From positions 113,708,494 through 113,772,493 of the forward strand of contig BSWB01000005.1 in assembly GCA_033239125.1 (NCBI GenBank): a DNA stretch of 64,000 nt, in the 5' to 3' direction. The notes under the pieces were generated by a model, which saw nothing but the letters and a program-made list of their open reading frames with translations, was not told where the DNA came from and searched no databases. Shown in pieces: positions 43,804 through 55,654 of this stretch (positions within the stretch are counted from its first letter, which is position 1; each line of letters starts with the position of its first letter). Position numbers and translations under genes: made by a program. Source of the DNA: Fagopyrum homotropicum. Taxonomy: Eukaryota > Streptophyta > Magnoliopsida > Caryophyllales > Polygonaceae.

Positions 43804-44142
43804 ATACCTGTTAGAAGCAATTTTTATATCATAATAATTTACAAGTGTTTAAGGGGAATGAGGCATGTTACCAACGGGACTACACGTAATAAGTAAGTCC
43901 CGGGATCCTCAACCAAAACTTGTGGCTCCTCAATTTTATTAACACTACACCTGTTAGGAATTAACATAGATTGGTCACTATGAACTTCTTGCAAGAAATC
44001 AGGTTAGTTTGATACTACTCAAATTCCAACTGAAGAGGCTCAAACTTCTCCTACTCCAGAAATCAGGTTAGAAGGTTGTGAAAGAGAAATGGTATGTCTG
44101 AATCGTAAATTGTCTGATTTTTAGTTTGATACTAAGAGACGA

Positions 44143-44499
44143 ATGGATGTAAATTTTGAGCTGCTATCTACCGTAAATGCTATAGTCAATGAAATGTATT
44201 TGATAAATGCTCTTACACTGACTACAATGGGAAGTATTCTGCCCATGCCTGAAGATGTAGCTCAACATACTCAAGAGAAAGTTGAGAATGTGCTGATGAA
44301 TTGCAAAAAGCGTGTACAGAATAAATCAATTCTGTATCCAACTCATGTTGAGCCAATTTTTCTGCCAGTAGTCGAGTATGAAGTAGTTAAGCAAAGAAGA
44401 GCTGAAGAAAAGAAACGACGTTTAGCAGTTGAAATGGATGATTGGAGCTATAAGAAGTCTTCATCCAAAGGAAAAAGGAAGTTTTGTGAGGAGAATTGA
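44143..44499 (+). CDS. Unknown Lys-rich ORF, possibly the 3' ORF of an old retroelement
   Basis: 118 codons with a helical N-terminal half ('LLSTVNAIVNEMYLINAL') and a basic tail ('KKSSSKGKRKFCEE'). The frame continues upstream through one TAG (43990-44140) with Thr/Glu-rich sequence, so it is probably the end of a longer damaged ORF. About 110 bases downstream is a purine tract AAAGGGGGAGAAATG like the polypurine tracts of plant copia elements. That position suggests a terminal ORF of a decayed LTR retrotransposon. No motif is recognised. Confidence 0.35.
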   Translation: MDVNFELLSTVNAIVNEMYLINALTLTTMGSILPMPEDVAQHTQEKVENVLMNCKKRVQNKSILYPTHVEPIFLPVVEYEVVKQRRAEEKKRRLAVEMDDWSYKKSSSKGKRKFCEEN

Positions 44500-45767
44500 G
44501 CTTGTTATTTGAGAAACTCTTTTTGTGGTTTTTGTGGAAATACTCTTGGGTTTGTAACTGTTTTAAAAACTCTCGTGCTTTAACTATTTTTCTTCCTTGT
44601 TGAAAGACAAAGGGGGAGAAATGAATGTGATCCGACATTCGATATTCTGTATTCTGCATTTTAGGTTTTGATATTCATATATATGCATTGCTAAACTAAC
44701 AAAATGCAGGTATGAAAAACATTTGTGTTGTCTTCCATCAAGGAGGAGATTGAAAACTCTACCTTGATTATAAAGGTTTTACAAGTGATGCTGATGGAAG
44801 ACTAAACACAAATGAAGTAGTTTGATACACTAACCAATGAATTATTATATTTCGAGATGCTTGGTTGGTTTGGTTTTAGTGTAGGTTTTGTCAAAGAATT
44901 CAAAGGCCTTGGAATGGATTTCAAGGGCACAAAGAAGACAAGGATGCACAACGAAACGATCTCAAAAGCCTTGAAGTAGATTCCAAAGAAACAAGGAAGA
45001 CAAGGCTGGACAACGAAAAGATTTCAAATCACAAAGAAGATCTTTCACAAGAGATTTGCTCAAAACAAGAAGATTTGAGATGATATGAAGATTTGAGAAG
45101 ATATGATCAGAAGAAGATCTCAAACGAGCAAAAAAGAAGATCCTACAACGATCCTTAACCGAAAAGCATGAAGATTCTCTCATCTGGATTTGAAGATTAT
45201 TACAACAATCAACGAGAAGATTAAGGAGCCAAGAGATCAACGTGTTCTCAGGAGATGAAGATCTACAACGTCTATCTCATCTCAACTAGAAAGCGATCTT
45301 CATGGAGAAGAAGAATTATCTTCGAACGGTCATCTCTCCAATGACTAGAAGACCTATCCATAGAAGATTATAAATGAAGATGGTAATTGAAGAACAGATA
45401 CACAAGCCTGCACAAAAAGATCTATAGTCTTCAAGCGATCCAAAGTTATCTTCATTTCGAAACATAGTTTTTCTTTTTCTCCTTCTAAAAAGATTTATCC
45501 CCTAGAGAGAGATAAAACTCAAGAGCTCCATTGGCATATCTAAAGAGTGTTATACTTGAGTGTGTGTTACTCTGCGAAGTAACTAGGATATTATAGCAAA
45601 GTGAAGAGTTGGAGCTATATCGTAGCATTGGCGATAGTGAGAGAAGAAGGGGATTTCTTCTAGTTTGTATTTAGGACTCTTTGAAGCTGATAATAGATTG
45701 TTAGATCCTAAGGCTATACCCTGGGACGGAGAGTAGGCTATTTAGAGCCAAACTTCGTAAACATATC

Positions 45768-45945
45768 TGAAAGAACTTTGTTCTTATGATTTACGTAAAT
45801 ATCAATCTGTCTATTTCATAAACAAGGTAAACAATATATACATAAATGGTTATAACGGTAACTAGACTAAAGGAAAAACTAAAATACTAAATAAGCTAAT
45901 GAAGGTAACTCAAAATTATGTAGGAATATCTTATTCCCTTTTACA
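45768..45945 (-). repeat. 3' LTR of copia 3
   Basis: 178 bp; plus-strand ends TGAAAGAACTTTG...TTCCCTTTTACA. It is flanked by ATATC on the left and the purine-tract complement CTCCCCCTCAAG on the right. Confidence 0.93.
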
Positions 45946-45952
45946 CTCCCCC

Positions 45953-48911
45953 TCAAGTTGGAGCAGAAATTTTAGAGATGCCCAACTTGCCCAAAATATG
46001 ATTGAAAGAAGTAAATCCAAGGGCTTTGGTGAAGATATCTGCGAGTTGATTATTGGTACGGATGTGTAGAGTGCGAATCGTCTTCTTTTGAACTTCGTCA
46101 CGTACCACATGACAATCAATCTCGATATGTATCGTCCTCTCGTGGAAGACCGGATTAGAGGCAATATGGATAGCGGCTTGGTTGTCGCACCATAAATTGA
46201 TAGGTTGATCATGAGACACTCCCAATGAGATAAGAAGAGACTTGATCCATTTAACTTCACAAGTTGTAGACGTCATGGTGCGGTACTCAGCTTCCGCAAA
46301 CGATCTTGACACCGTATTCTGCTTTTTAGACTTCCATGAAATAGGAGACTCGCCAAGAAAGACAAGAAAACCCGTTATAGAACGCCGTGTTAGAGGACAT
46401 GAAGCATAATCAGAATGACAATAGGCGTTTAATTGTAATGGTGATGAATTAGATAGCAATATACCTTGCCCCGGATTTAACTTCAGATATCAGAACACCC
46501 GAAGGGCTGCGTTCCAGTGTTGGATTAAAGGCTTATGCATGAATTGAGATAGAATATGCACCGAGTATGTAAGATCCGGTCATGTTATGGTAAGGTAGAT
46601 CAATCGACCAACCAACCGTCTGTATCTTTCTGGATCGTCGAGACCAGTCGACTGCTCTGTGGCCAAGGTATGTCCTGGTTCAATCGGGAAATTCGCCGGA
46701 CGAGAGCCAAGTGTTCCCGTCTCGGCCAAAATATCCAAAATGTACTTTCTTTGTGCAAGAACAATTCCTTGTGGGGTATGAGTTACTTCTATACCAAGAA
46801 AAAAACGTAATTTTCCCAAATCTTTCATAGAAAAACAGTTTTGAAGATATTTTTTAAAACGAATAATATAAGCAGAATTATTACCCGTCACGATTAAATC
46901 ATAAACATAAATTAGTATGTAAATTTGAATACCGGGACGTTGAAATGTGAAAAGCGAGTAATTTGCTCGGGACTGAGCAAATCCGGCCTGGAATAAGGCT
47001 TGACTTAACTTGTGAAACCAGTTCCTTGGTGATTGTTTGAGGCCGTAGATAGATTTCCGAAGTTTGCAAACTTTCGTTGAGTCGGAAATTGTAAATCCAG
47101 GCGGTACTTTCATATATACGTCTTCGGTTAACTCGCCGTGAAGGAAGGCGTTGTTCACATCCATCTGATGTAGCTCCCATTTCCGACATGAGGCAACTGC
47201 AAGAAAAGTTTTAACGGAAACGAGTTTAGCAACTGGTGCAAAGGTTTCGGTGTAATCTATACCTTGTTGTTGACGATTTCCGAGAGCCACAAGTCTTGCT
47301 TTATGCCGTTCTATGGTTCCATCGGCTTTTAACTTTGTTTTGAACACCCATCGACATCCGATGGCCTTCTTGTTTGGTGGAAGATCTGAGATAACCCAAG
47401 TATTGTTTCGTTGAAGGGCTTCGATCTCGAGCCTCATAGCCTGTCGCCATTCAGGAAGAACGACAACATTTTTGAACGTTGTAGGGTCCTGTAAACTTGT
47501 CAAAGCATAGATGTATCCCATATATGAAGGTGAGACGTTATTTACTGGAAATAAATTGGAAGTAGGATAGTATATTTTACCTGTTACCGATTGAGGAGAT
47601 GAACCTATATTTCTCGGTTTTGGTAAAAGAGAGCCGCAAAAATAATCTCGTAGTGTAGAATTAGGAATATGAGATCGACTGCTTCTGCGTAAGGGAAGTG
47701 ACGGTTGTACATGAATATTTGATTCCGGAGTATCCGTCAACGTGCCTTGTATAGAAGATTCGGATTGTGTGGATGGATTATTTTCGGATGTTGACTCAGA
47801 ATTGGAAGAAAAAGATATATGAGCCTGGTCTTCTAATGCAGAAGGTAACTATGGGGATACAGTTGTCATATCTGTGGTTGGAGAGGATGAAGTTTCAGCC
47901 GTGTGGAAAGTAATAGAGGGTAGTGGATTTATATCCAAATTTAGATTAGGAGAATTATTAGCATAATTAGTTGGTTCAGAGAATATTAAAGGAGATAAAT
48001 AAGGAGAATTTGATTGAGATTTTAAAGAATTGGATATATTATCATTAAAAACTGATTTGTCAGTTGAAATAGGACTAGAGGTCCGAATGTTTTTGTTTTG
48101 AAAAGGCAAATTATCATTTTGATTTAATTGAGAATTATTTTTAAGAGGATCAAAAAACGGAAAACTCGTTTCATAAAACCGCACATCCCTTGAGATAAAA
48201 AATAATATCATTTTCGATGTCATAAAGTCGCCACCCTTTTTGACTAACGGGGTATCCAATAAAAATACATTTTCGTGATCTATGCGAGAATTTATCCGAA
48301 TTTTTAGGTAAAATAGATGCATAAGAGAGACAACCAAAAATTTTTAAATGTTGATAATCGGGTTTCTTCATAAAAAACATTTCAAAGGGAGATTTATGAT
48401 CAAGAACTTGGGAAGGAGTCCGATTAATAAGATAGCAAGCGGTTAGTACCGCATGTCCCCAAAAACGTATAGATAGATGAGATTGGAATAGCAACGCACG
48501 TGCCACATTGAGTAAATGTCGATGTTTTCGTTCAACTCTACCATTTTGTTGAGGAGTATAAGTACAAGATTTTTCGTGGATAATTCCTTTATCCAAAAAC
48601 AATTGTTTTAATTTAATAAATTCTAATCCGTTATCGTTTCTAACACGTTTAATATTTTTATTAAATTGTGTTCGAACCATTGTAACGAATTGTTGAAAAA
48701 TAGTAAGAACTTAGGTTTTAGCCTTTAGAAGAAAAACCCAAGTGATCCTTGAGTAATCATCCACAATAGTTAAAAAATAAGTAGCGCCACAAATAGTCGG
48801 AAAACGATATTGTCCCCATAAATCACAATGTATAAGGTCAAAAATAAATTTCGAATTAGACATACTTTTAGGAAAAGATGATCGAGTGTGTGGCTCGATG
48901 ACAAATATCAC
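45953..48911 (-). pseudogene. Copia 3 pol, broken
   Basis: Pol is spread over several frames: integrase start (48911-48711), integrase core with 'RNDNGLEF' and 'QQNGRVERKHRH' (48680-48171), linker (48337-47849), RT (47740-46580), and RNase H/C terminus (46459-45953). Breaks between these are stops and frameshifts. The RT active site reads YVYD where YVDD is required, so the enzyme would be dead even if the frame were whole. Confidence 0.92.
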
Positions 48912-49156
48912 AAGGATTAGTTTTGATAGAACTAGAAAAAGTTTAAATCATAATAGAGTTTTCGATTTGAAATTCAAAAGCAGGATGTCCGAGTCTTTTG
49001 TGCCAAAGTGAAGACACATTATCCGTCGGATCTACCCGAGTAGCTGCAGAAATTGAAAAAGGGAAATTATAAAATCGAAGCCAAAAACACGTCGTCTTTA
49101 GGTTCACCCGCTCCAATCAGCATCTGCGAAGCTTGGTCCTGTATTACACACATTTT

Positions 49157-50527
49157 TTATGTCAAGGTTATAATGCAATTAAAATCACTAGTTAAACACG
49201 CTAATGAAATTAGATTACATTTTAAACCGGGTACATATAATACATTTGATAACTTAAAAAATTGACTAAGGAAAATATTTCCGGCTTGTGACGCATTTTG
49301 TAACGTTCCATTAGACAATTTAATAACATGCGTATTTGTTATTTTTAAATTTTTAAATAAACCGATATTACCTATCATATGAAATGAAGCTCCACTATCT
49401 AGAATCCATAAATTCGATTCGTTACCTGACATGGATTCGTTTGCTACTGCGTGAAATTCTTTAAATTTTTCTAACAAATCGGTCCATTGTGAATCCGTGA
49501 GTGAAGCTCCAATTGTGGTTCGATCATTTTCATGCAGTGGACCACCAGAAGCTGTTGACGCCATTCCAGCCAATCTTATTGCGTTACTATTGCCATGATG
49601 TTGCTGATTTTTTATACCTCCAGGAGCCAACAATGGGTTTGATTTGGAATTGGAGCCGGTTGACGAGTTCGATCCGCCTTTGCCGTTGTCACACCATTCC
49701 GGATATCCAACAATCTTGAAACATTGTTCCTTGATATGTCCTGATTTAGTACAATGAAAACAAATAAGATGGGATTTATCCTGTTTACCTTGCGGAGGTC
49801 GAGAAGAACGCGCAACCAATGCCATAGCGTCCAGTCGGTTCTCATCGTCTTTTGGTGCGAGATGTGTGCCCTCTTCCTGTATAGCCAACGAGTATACTTT
49901 GTTTAACAAAGGCATAATTTCTTTAGAGATGATATGAGATCGAAGTGTATGAAACGAGTCATCCAATCCGATTAAAAATTGATGCACTCGTTCTTCGTCT
50001 CTTTCACCCGATAGTAGCTTAGAGCATGGCGCACACAACGCCTTGGATGATGGCAGGGCCGCTGTGAGTTCATCCCAGAGCCGCCTAAGTCGTCCAAAAT
50101 AAACCGATACGGTTTGGCCTTGTTGACGACATTGCCCGATGTCTGCTCTTAGTTTGAGAATCCTTGGTCCATTGCCGACCGAATACCGTTGTTCCAATTC
50201 AAGCCAAAGCTCTCGAGCCGAATCAAGGTTAGATACCGTCGACCTTACTGAGGAATCCGTCGTTTGGAGTATCCAGCCTACAATCATTGAGTTTACTGGA
50301 CCCCAATGTTGATACTCAGTAGATAATTCATCGGGACACTTGATCGAGCCATCAATGAACCCAAGTTTGCGCTTGGCTCGGAAGGCGTTGATGATGTTTC
50401 TTTTCCATTCGGAAAAGTTGTTTTCTTCCTTGAGGATTACCGAGATGAGAGAAATTCCGGGGTGATCCGAGGGATGTAAGTAGTAGGGATTTGTGGTTTC
50501 AAGAGCGGCATTCGGTGCCATGCTCAA
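49157..50527 (-). CDS. Copia 3 gag and protease, open frame
   Basis: 456 codons from 'MSMAPNAALETTNPYYL'. The gag core (UBN2/DUF4219 type) has 'FSEWKRNIINAFRAK' and 'YSVGNGPRILKLRADI'. There is one CCHC zinc knuckle, 'CFHCTKSGHIKEQC', and a protease motif 'LWILDSGASFHM'. The frame ends after the protease, where pre-integrase should follow. Gag may still be expressible from the 5' LTR, since about 60 bases separate the primer site from the ATG. It is the only copia gag here with a zinc knuckle. Confidence 0.85.
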   Translation of the reverse strand: MSMAPNAALETTNPYYLHPSDHPGISLISVILKEENNFSEWKRNIINAFRAKRKLGFIDGSIKCPDELSTEYQHWGPVNSMIVGWILQTTDSSVRSTVSNLDSARELWLELEQRYSVGNGPRILKLRADIGQCRQQGQTVSVYFGRLRRLWDELTAALPSSKALCAPCSKLLSGERDEERVHQFLIGLDDSFHTLRSHIISKEIMPLLNKVYSLAIQEEGTHLAPKDDENRLDAMALVARSSRPPQGKQDKSHLICFHCTKSGHIKEQCFKIVGYPEWCDNGKGGSNSSTGSNSKSNPLLAPGGIKNQQHHGNSNAIRLAGMASTASGGPLHENDRTTIGASLTDSQWTDLLEKFKEFHAVANESMSGNESNLWILDSGASFHMIGNIGLFKNLKITNTHVIKLSNGTLQNASQAGNIFLSQFFKLSNVLYVPGLKCNLISLACLTSDFNCIITLT

Positions 50528-50584
50528 TGATTTTGCCGGAAATTCGTTTAGTTTTAGAGGATCGTTTGATAGGCTCTGATATCA

Positions 50585-50769
50585 TGAAAGAACTTTGTTC
50601 TTATGATTTACGTAAATATCAATTTGTCTATTTCATAAACAAGGTAAACAATATATATATATATATATAAATGGTCATAACGGTAACTAGACTAAAGGAA
50701 AGACTAAAATACTAAATAAGCTAATGAAGGTAACTCAAAATATGTAGGAATATCTTATTCCCTTTTACA
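50585..50769 (-). repeat. 5' LTR of copia 3
   Basis: 185 bp, matching 45768-45945 with a longer TA run. It is flanked by ATATC on the right and by the primer binding site on the left (GGCTCTGATATCA in plus orientation). Confidence 0.93.
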
Positions 50770-51000
50770 ATATCCTTGTGTCGATCTTTTACATTCCGCA
50801 CCATATCTTGTTTATTGTGACTAACTTTGTTTTGCAGGAGTTCAAAGTCAAGGTCCTTGAAAGTTGTTTCAAAACCCTTGGATTCAAAGTTTCACAACGA
50901 ACTGAGATCGACATCAAGGCCCTTGAAATTGATTTCAAGGCCTTGAGATTGGTTTTGCGAAAAGTTCTCATACTCTATTCAACCCCCTATTAGAATATCT

Positions 51001-51742
51001 TTTAACCTTTTATTTCACCTACCGGTTCTTCAACCCGCTTTTCTAATAGTGGATGTTCCCTGATATTCTATAACATAGATTGATTAAGGATGGGTGAACC
51101 ACCAATCTACTAATAATAGCAGTCTACGATTTGTCAAAACTAAGTTTAGAAGGGCATATTGTTGAGTCAATTAAACTTGGGTTGGTTTGATAAAATGAAG
51201 AAAATTCATAAAGTCGGGTTTGCAAAAGACAAAAACAAGCTTTGGCCTAAACCGGCTTTATGGGAGTTCACTTATGCTACATGGATTATGTTGTCGTGGA
51301 CCCGGTGGATCATAAACCAATTTGTGACAACCCAAACTCACCTGCTAATCACGTGGTTTAACTAATGCCGAATTGTCTCACTTGAGAGCTCATAACCCAT
51401 GGTACATAAGCTCGCTTTGTTTATGTGCCGCTCTCTCTTCTTCTTCTTCTTCCTCTTTCTCATCCAAAAAACCCGAGATATAAAACAAAGACAAAAGAGA
51501 GAAAAAGATAATGACCCGAAATGATTTGTCGGAATACATTCGTTGTTCTTGATAGCACTCAAGTTTTGCTTCACTGGAAGGGGTCGAAATTAATATACCA
51601 TTCCATGAATATAGTACATATAAAGGAAAATGAAGATTTATTAAATTCAAACTGATACACCAAAGTTAAGTAACTTGGCCAGATTTGTTAGGAAAACAAA
51701 TTAAAAGCCAATGGCAACACTTGATCTTAAGTTGTTGCACAT
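51001..51742. other. 3' flank of the BAHD gene, no other gene seen
   Basis: Contains a CTT/CTTC-rich microsatellite near 51432-51455 and a 68-codon frame (51159-51365) without motif. Part of 51600-51742 is probably the 3' UTR of the acyltransferase gene. Confidence 0.45.
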
Positions 51743-53621
51743 CTACTGGATGTCGTTGTAGAAATGTTTCTTGAAGTCGTCGATATGCTCAACATTCAAA
51801 GAGATTGAAACAACGACATTGCCCTCTTCTCTTGCAGGATAAACAAAGGCAAGGCCATCGCAATTGTGAGTGCAAGAGCTGACATGAACCTCACTTCCCC
51901 ATCCGAAATCAAGGCCGTATAGAGGCATCGACAGCCAGCTTATCACCCCGGGGTTCGGGTTCACGTATGGACCATCCGTGCTTCTTAGGGCTCGCAGCTC
52001 TTGGCAGATGGAGAAGTCATCTATCCTTTTGAAGAAGTCTATTTCCGACCAAATGTACTCCTCGTCGACTCTTTCGATTGTTTGCCTTATCCTTTGGCAA
52101 GTGGAACTCGGAGGCAATGAGACTAGTTCCCCTGCCTTCATTTTTGCTGCCACAACGAAGGCCGTGTTGCCAAAGTACTTCTTTGGGAACGACGGTAGAC
52201 GATACCGAGCGTCTATTGCGATCCCTAGAGCTCTCATTTCATCGTCTTCATGCCCTCTTGCCTTACAAGTAGACCTGCACTTGTACATGGAATTGCAATT
52301 TAGTAGAGTTTGATAAAATGAACAAAAGTAGTCAAATAATGACATGATTAGTGTTAATGTGTGGAAATGTCCACGTCGATATTATAATACTACGTGAATT
52401 TAACAAATAAGTACTGAGATTACTCCTCCTATTGTCAATTGGTTTTATTAGATGACATAAAAGATGATATCACGTTGGCTACCTCCAAATATGGGCAGCT
52501 AGGACTTCGTAGCGACTATAGGCACGACGACCAGTATCCGCGATGTCGACATTGGCAACGCTCTTGAGCTTCTCTACTTGGGCCTTAGTCAAGGGCAGTA
52601 TAACCCTGTCTGCCTCCTTTGCCTCTGAACTCTCACGCTTTCTCTCTGGTGACGGATCTACTTGTTTAGGCTCGCTTGCTGGGGCCGCTTCTCCGGCTTT
52701 CAGGATGGTCCGGTCATGTACCGGATACGTCTCAATGCTCTCTCCACGCGCAATCCTGAAATTAAACACAAAGCCGAGGCTGACACCAACTCCCCACAAC
52801 CGTTTGAAATCGCTAACAATCATTTCCGAAAACAATAAAAAATCATAACCATTCTCCTTAACTAATGTTGAGATGTGTGGAAATGTTACATATCAACAAT
52901 ATGATAGCATGTGAACCTAACATAAATAAGCCCTAAAACTACTACTTCTTCTATAGCCAATTAATTTTAGTATGAAACCCTCCATGTAGACTGTCAGATA
53001 TAAAAGACAAAATAACAACCAAAACGTAGACTTGATCTATGTGTAGCCGAGTTGGAAATGATTCTGAATGAGTTACCTGGCCCAGTCGGTGATGAAATAA
53101 AAGGCACTACACCCATCAGCGACTGCGTGGGACATCATGAAGCCGATGCTGACACCACCGCCGGCAAAGTGCGTGACCTGCACGTGAAACAGCGCAACCT
53201 CCTCCAACGCCTTCTTCTCCACGTCCACCACCGGCAGCAGGTGCTGGAACTGACTAGTGTCCGACACCAACTCCCCCAGCTCCGTCGTCAAAGGCATCCC
53301 TCCAGCCTCAGACACCAACTCCGCCTCAATCAGGTCAACACCCCCGGCGTCGAAGCTCAGCTGCATGCGCCCGTTAGCCGTGATCCGCAACCGCCCCGCC
53401 AGCGGATAGTAGTGCACCAACGCCCGCCCTAGCGATTCCCGTAACCTGCTTATCATTTCTCCGTCACTCTCCTCATTGATATTGTTTCTCTTGTAGAAGT
53501 AGATGACCGGCACCCAAGTCGCCCCCGCCACGTGGTCGAACTCCGATAGGGCTACCACTCCTGTCGGAGTCTCCTCCGCCGGCTTCACCACGTACCTTCC
53601 CCTAATTTTCACTTCTGCCAT
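51743..53621 (-). CDS. BAHD acyltransferase, hydroxycinnamoyl-CoA transferase type
   Basis: Three exons (53621-53077, 52755-52483, 52274-51743) with consistent phases, 449 aa. Catalytic HxxxD motif is His165-Ala-Val-Ala-Asp169; structural motif DFGWG is at 395-399. 'RALVHYYPLAGRLR' is the usual N-terminal block and 'YFGNTAF' the usual central one. BAHD enzymes move an acyl group from acyl-CoA to an alcohol or amine in the cytosol. Sequence style ('VPVIYFYKR', 'SARG/ARGES' region, YFGN) points to the HCT/spermidine hydroxycinnamoyltransferase clade; the acceptor cannot be told from sequence. Two introns is more than the single intron common in HCT genes. A Glu/Lys/Ser-rich insertion (about residues 205-235) before the second domain is unusual. 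Start: ATG at 53621, the first in-frame Met, giving 'MAEVKIRGRYVVKPAEETP'. Confidence 0.95.
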
Positions 53622-54152
53622 CTAAACTTGATACTTGATTCACAAATTAGCTAAACGGAAATGTAGATAAGTGAATCAAGTGATCGATCGATCGATCTGC
53701 ACTTTATAGTACTCAATGTATGAGTGGACGTATACTTTCCAACAAAACTAATCATGCATATTTTTATATTCGTCTTACCAAACCACTTTTTATCTTCTTT
53801 TGTAAATTACGACAGCAACCTACCAATACAGTTCATTTATTTTCAATTTTTTTATTAACTATTATTGTTATTAGATGTTTTATAGTAAAGTTGGGGTTCT
53901 TAATTTAAGATTGAGACTCTATAAACAAACATTCTTCTTCACCAACTCCAACGTAAAGGTGTTTCATCCATTCATATAAAACTAATCTATTTTAATATTC
54001 TGAAATAAAGGAAAATGAATAATATTGAGGAATGGTTGTTAGAAAATGAGTCGGATTACATAGAATATTATATCTCTTGATGTAATAGTTTGATTAGGAA
54101 GGTGTTGTATGGAATTATTTACTTAAAAATTTTATAACCCGGTCTAAGATCC
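53622..54152 (-). promoter_or_regulatory. 5' flank of the BAHD gene
   Basis: About 530 bases upstream of the start codon. A (GATC)n-like run (GATCGATCGATCGATC) is at about 53681-53697. TATAAA-like sequences occur but none is clearly placed. Confidence 0.4.
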
Positions 54153-54370
54153 TGACTCATATGTAAACAACTCTTACCATATGAACATGCAAATACCGCA
54201 TATATGCAACTATACCGCCGAATATATGTGACTATATCGCCGAATATTTCTTTCATTAATAACACGATTTTGTTCCCTTTAATATCGTCTAATCTCAGCC
54301 ATCTATTTGACGATCTAACGGATACAATTTGTTCTAATTTTATATGACAAGAGTTGTTTACATGAGAGTC
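54153..54370. mobile_element. 218-bp MITE
   Basis: Inverted ends GACTCATATGTAAACAACTCTT (54153-54174) and AAGAGTTGTTTACATGAGAGTC (54349-54370), with an AT-rich interior and no coding capacity. The superfamily is not determined; no clear TSD. Confidence 0.75.
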
Positions 54371-55654
54371 AATCTATTGGATCTAGTATATTGAATTATA
54401 GTTAAATTTATCTTTTATTATTTTTTATTTTTTATATTTGTCTATACATAATATTTATCGATTAAATAAACAAGTTTTCAATTTATAAATCTCAAAAAAA
54501 AAAAAAAAAAAAAAGTAAGGATGATTTAGTAAAACTAAAGTATTGTATTCTGGTGAGCTTTTACTTGAATGATTAAAGGGCCCCGGAGGTTGGCTTTGGT
54601 GATACTCCATTATGAATTAGTTTGGTGAATTTCCAGTGAGTAACCACTTGACATACTAATTAATGTCTAATCCCATTAAACTATTTGTTAATATCCACTT
54701 GACATAGTAAGTGAGTGCGATCCCCACAGATTAGTTGGCTCCTTTCGCCCAACAAAAACGTGCTTCCTTCATTATACAGATAAAGCATATTCATCATTGG
54801 CTCTTGTTTTTAAGGAGCGGTCAAAATCGGCGACCTTAATGTGAATTGAAAATCTGCCTAGTTTTCATGACAGATATTGAGGTGTAGTCGTAGGATACAC
54901 AAGATATCGTGGCTACCTTTAAGGGTAAGTTGGAGACTAAGAGCAAGGGTAATGTTAAGGACTTAGAGGGAGAATTCGAGGGTAAAGACGAAGGTATTCT
55001 CGCGGGTATGTTTAGGAAGGAGCACAAAAGCAGTGTTTTCTCTCGCTTCATCTCTTGTGATGTAGGATATATAAACATTTGAGAATTGAGAATCGTGAGA
55101 ATGTTTGCACCAAGGTATGTGTGAATTTGCCATATCTTACTCTCTTGACCCAAAGGTTCTCCCATTTTATGGACCATTAGATCCAAGGATCATCCTAAAG
55201 ACATCCAATATTTTTATCAAACACAAAATCAACATATTAACAGCAAGAAAACATTAAATATGTAGCATTGTTACATTAAGTGCAAGAATCCTAAAACTCA
55301 AACAAAATTAAACACAACTATTATGAATAAGAATAAATAAGAAGCAAGCAACTTCAAGTTTGGACTGCTCACCCCAATTATTGTGAGCTTTAGACCAATC
55401 CATTCTCCATCCTTTTTTTCAACAACTTGGGAAAGGGTAGGTTTAGCATCACTGTCATTAGATGCCTCCTAAAAACAACATAGGATACATATAAACACTA
55501 AAATAATATATATACAATAATATAAAATACACTCACCATTGTTTTTCTCAATTTGTTGACTTTGCATTGTGAACAACCTACCCTTGAGTACTGGGAGCAT
55601 CAAAACTACAAGCTTCGTGAACCTTGAAATAAGGCTCCACAATGTTTCATGATA
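54371..55654. other. Interval with weak exon-like segments
   Basis: A poly(A) run at 54493-54513. On the minus strand an exon-like piece (about 55468-55374) reads 'EASNDSDAKPTLSQVVEKK' then 'DGEWIGLKLTIIG' before GTGAGC, and another (about 55608-55540) reads 'LMLPVLKGRLFTMQ' up to GGTGAGT. Their phases do not join, so they are at best remnants of a broken gene. A 116-codon frame at 54836-55186 has no motif. Confidence 0.3.

Larger units (their letters stand above)
45768..50769 (-). mobile_element. Inactive Ty1/copia element of RE1 type (copia 3)
   Basis: LTRs 45768-45945 (178 bp) and 50585-50769 (185 bp); TSD ATATC at 45763-45767 and 50770-50774. Transcription is on the minus strand: primer site 'TGATATCAGAGCC' next to the right LTR, gag at 50527-49157, broken pol at 48911-45953, and the purine tract next to the left LTR. 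The LTRs differ by about four substitutions plus small indels, including a TA-repeat length change. Confidence 0.93.
44607..51000 (+). mobile_element. Decayed LTR-like sequence (old retroelement), split by copia 3
   Basis: After the purine tract at 44607-44622 comes sequence with recurring 'CAAAGAAGACAAGG', 'GAAGATTTGAGA' and 'CCTTGAAATTGATTTCAAGG' blocks. The same style of sequence resumes on the far side of copia 3 (50775-50990), ending 'TTCAACCCCCTATTAGAATA'. This looks like one LTR or LTR fragment of an older element, possibly SIRE-like. Ends and TSD could not be set. Confidence 0.4.

Noticed and set aside
54836..55186. 116-codon minus-strand ORF
   Set aside because: No motif, no splice support and no similarity that I can name.
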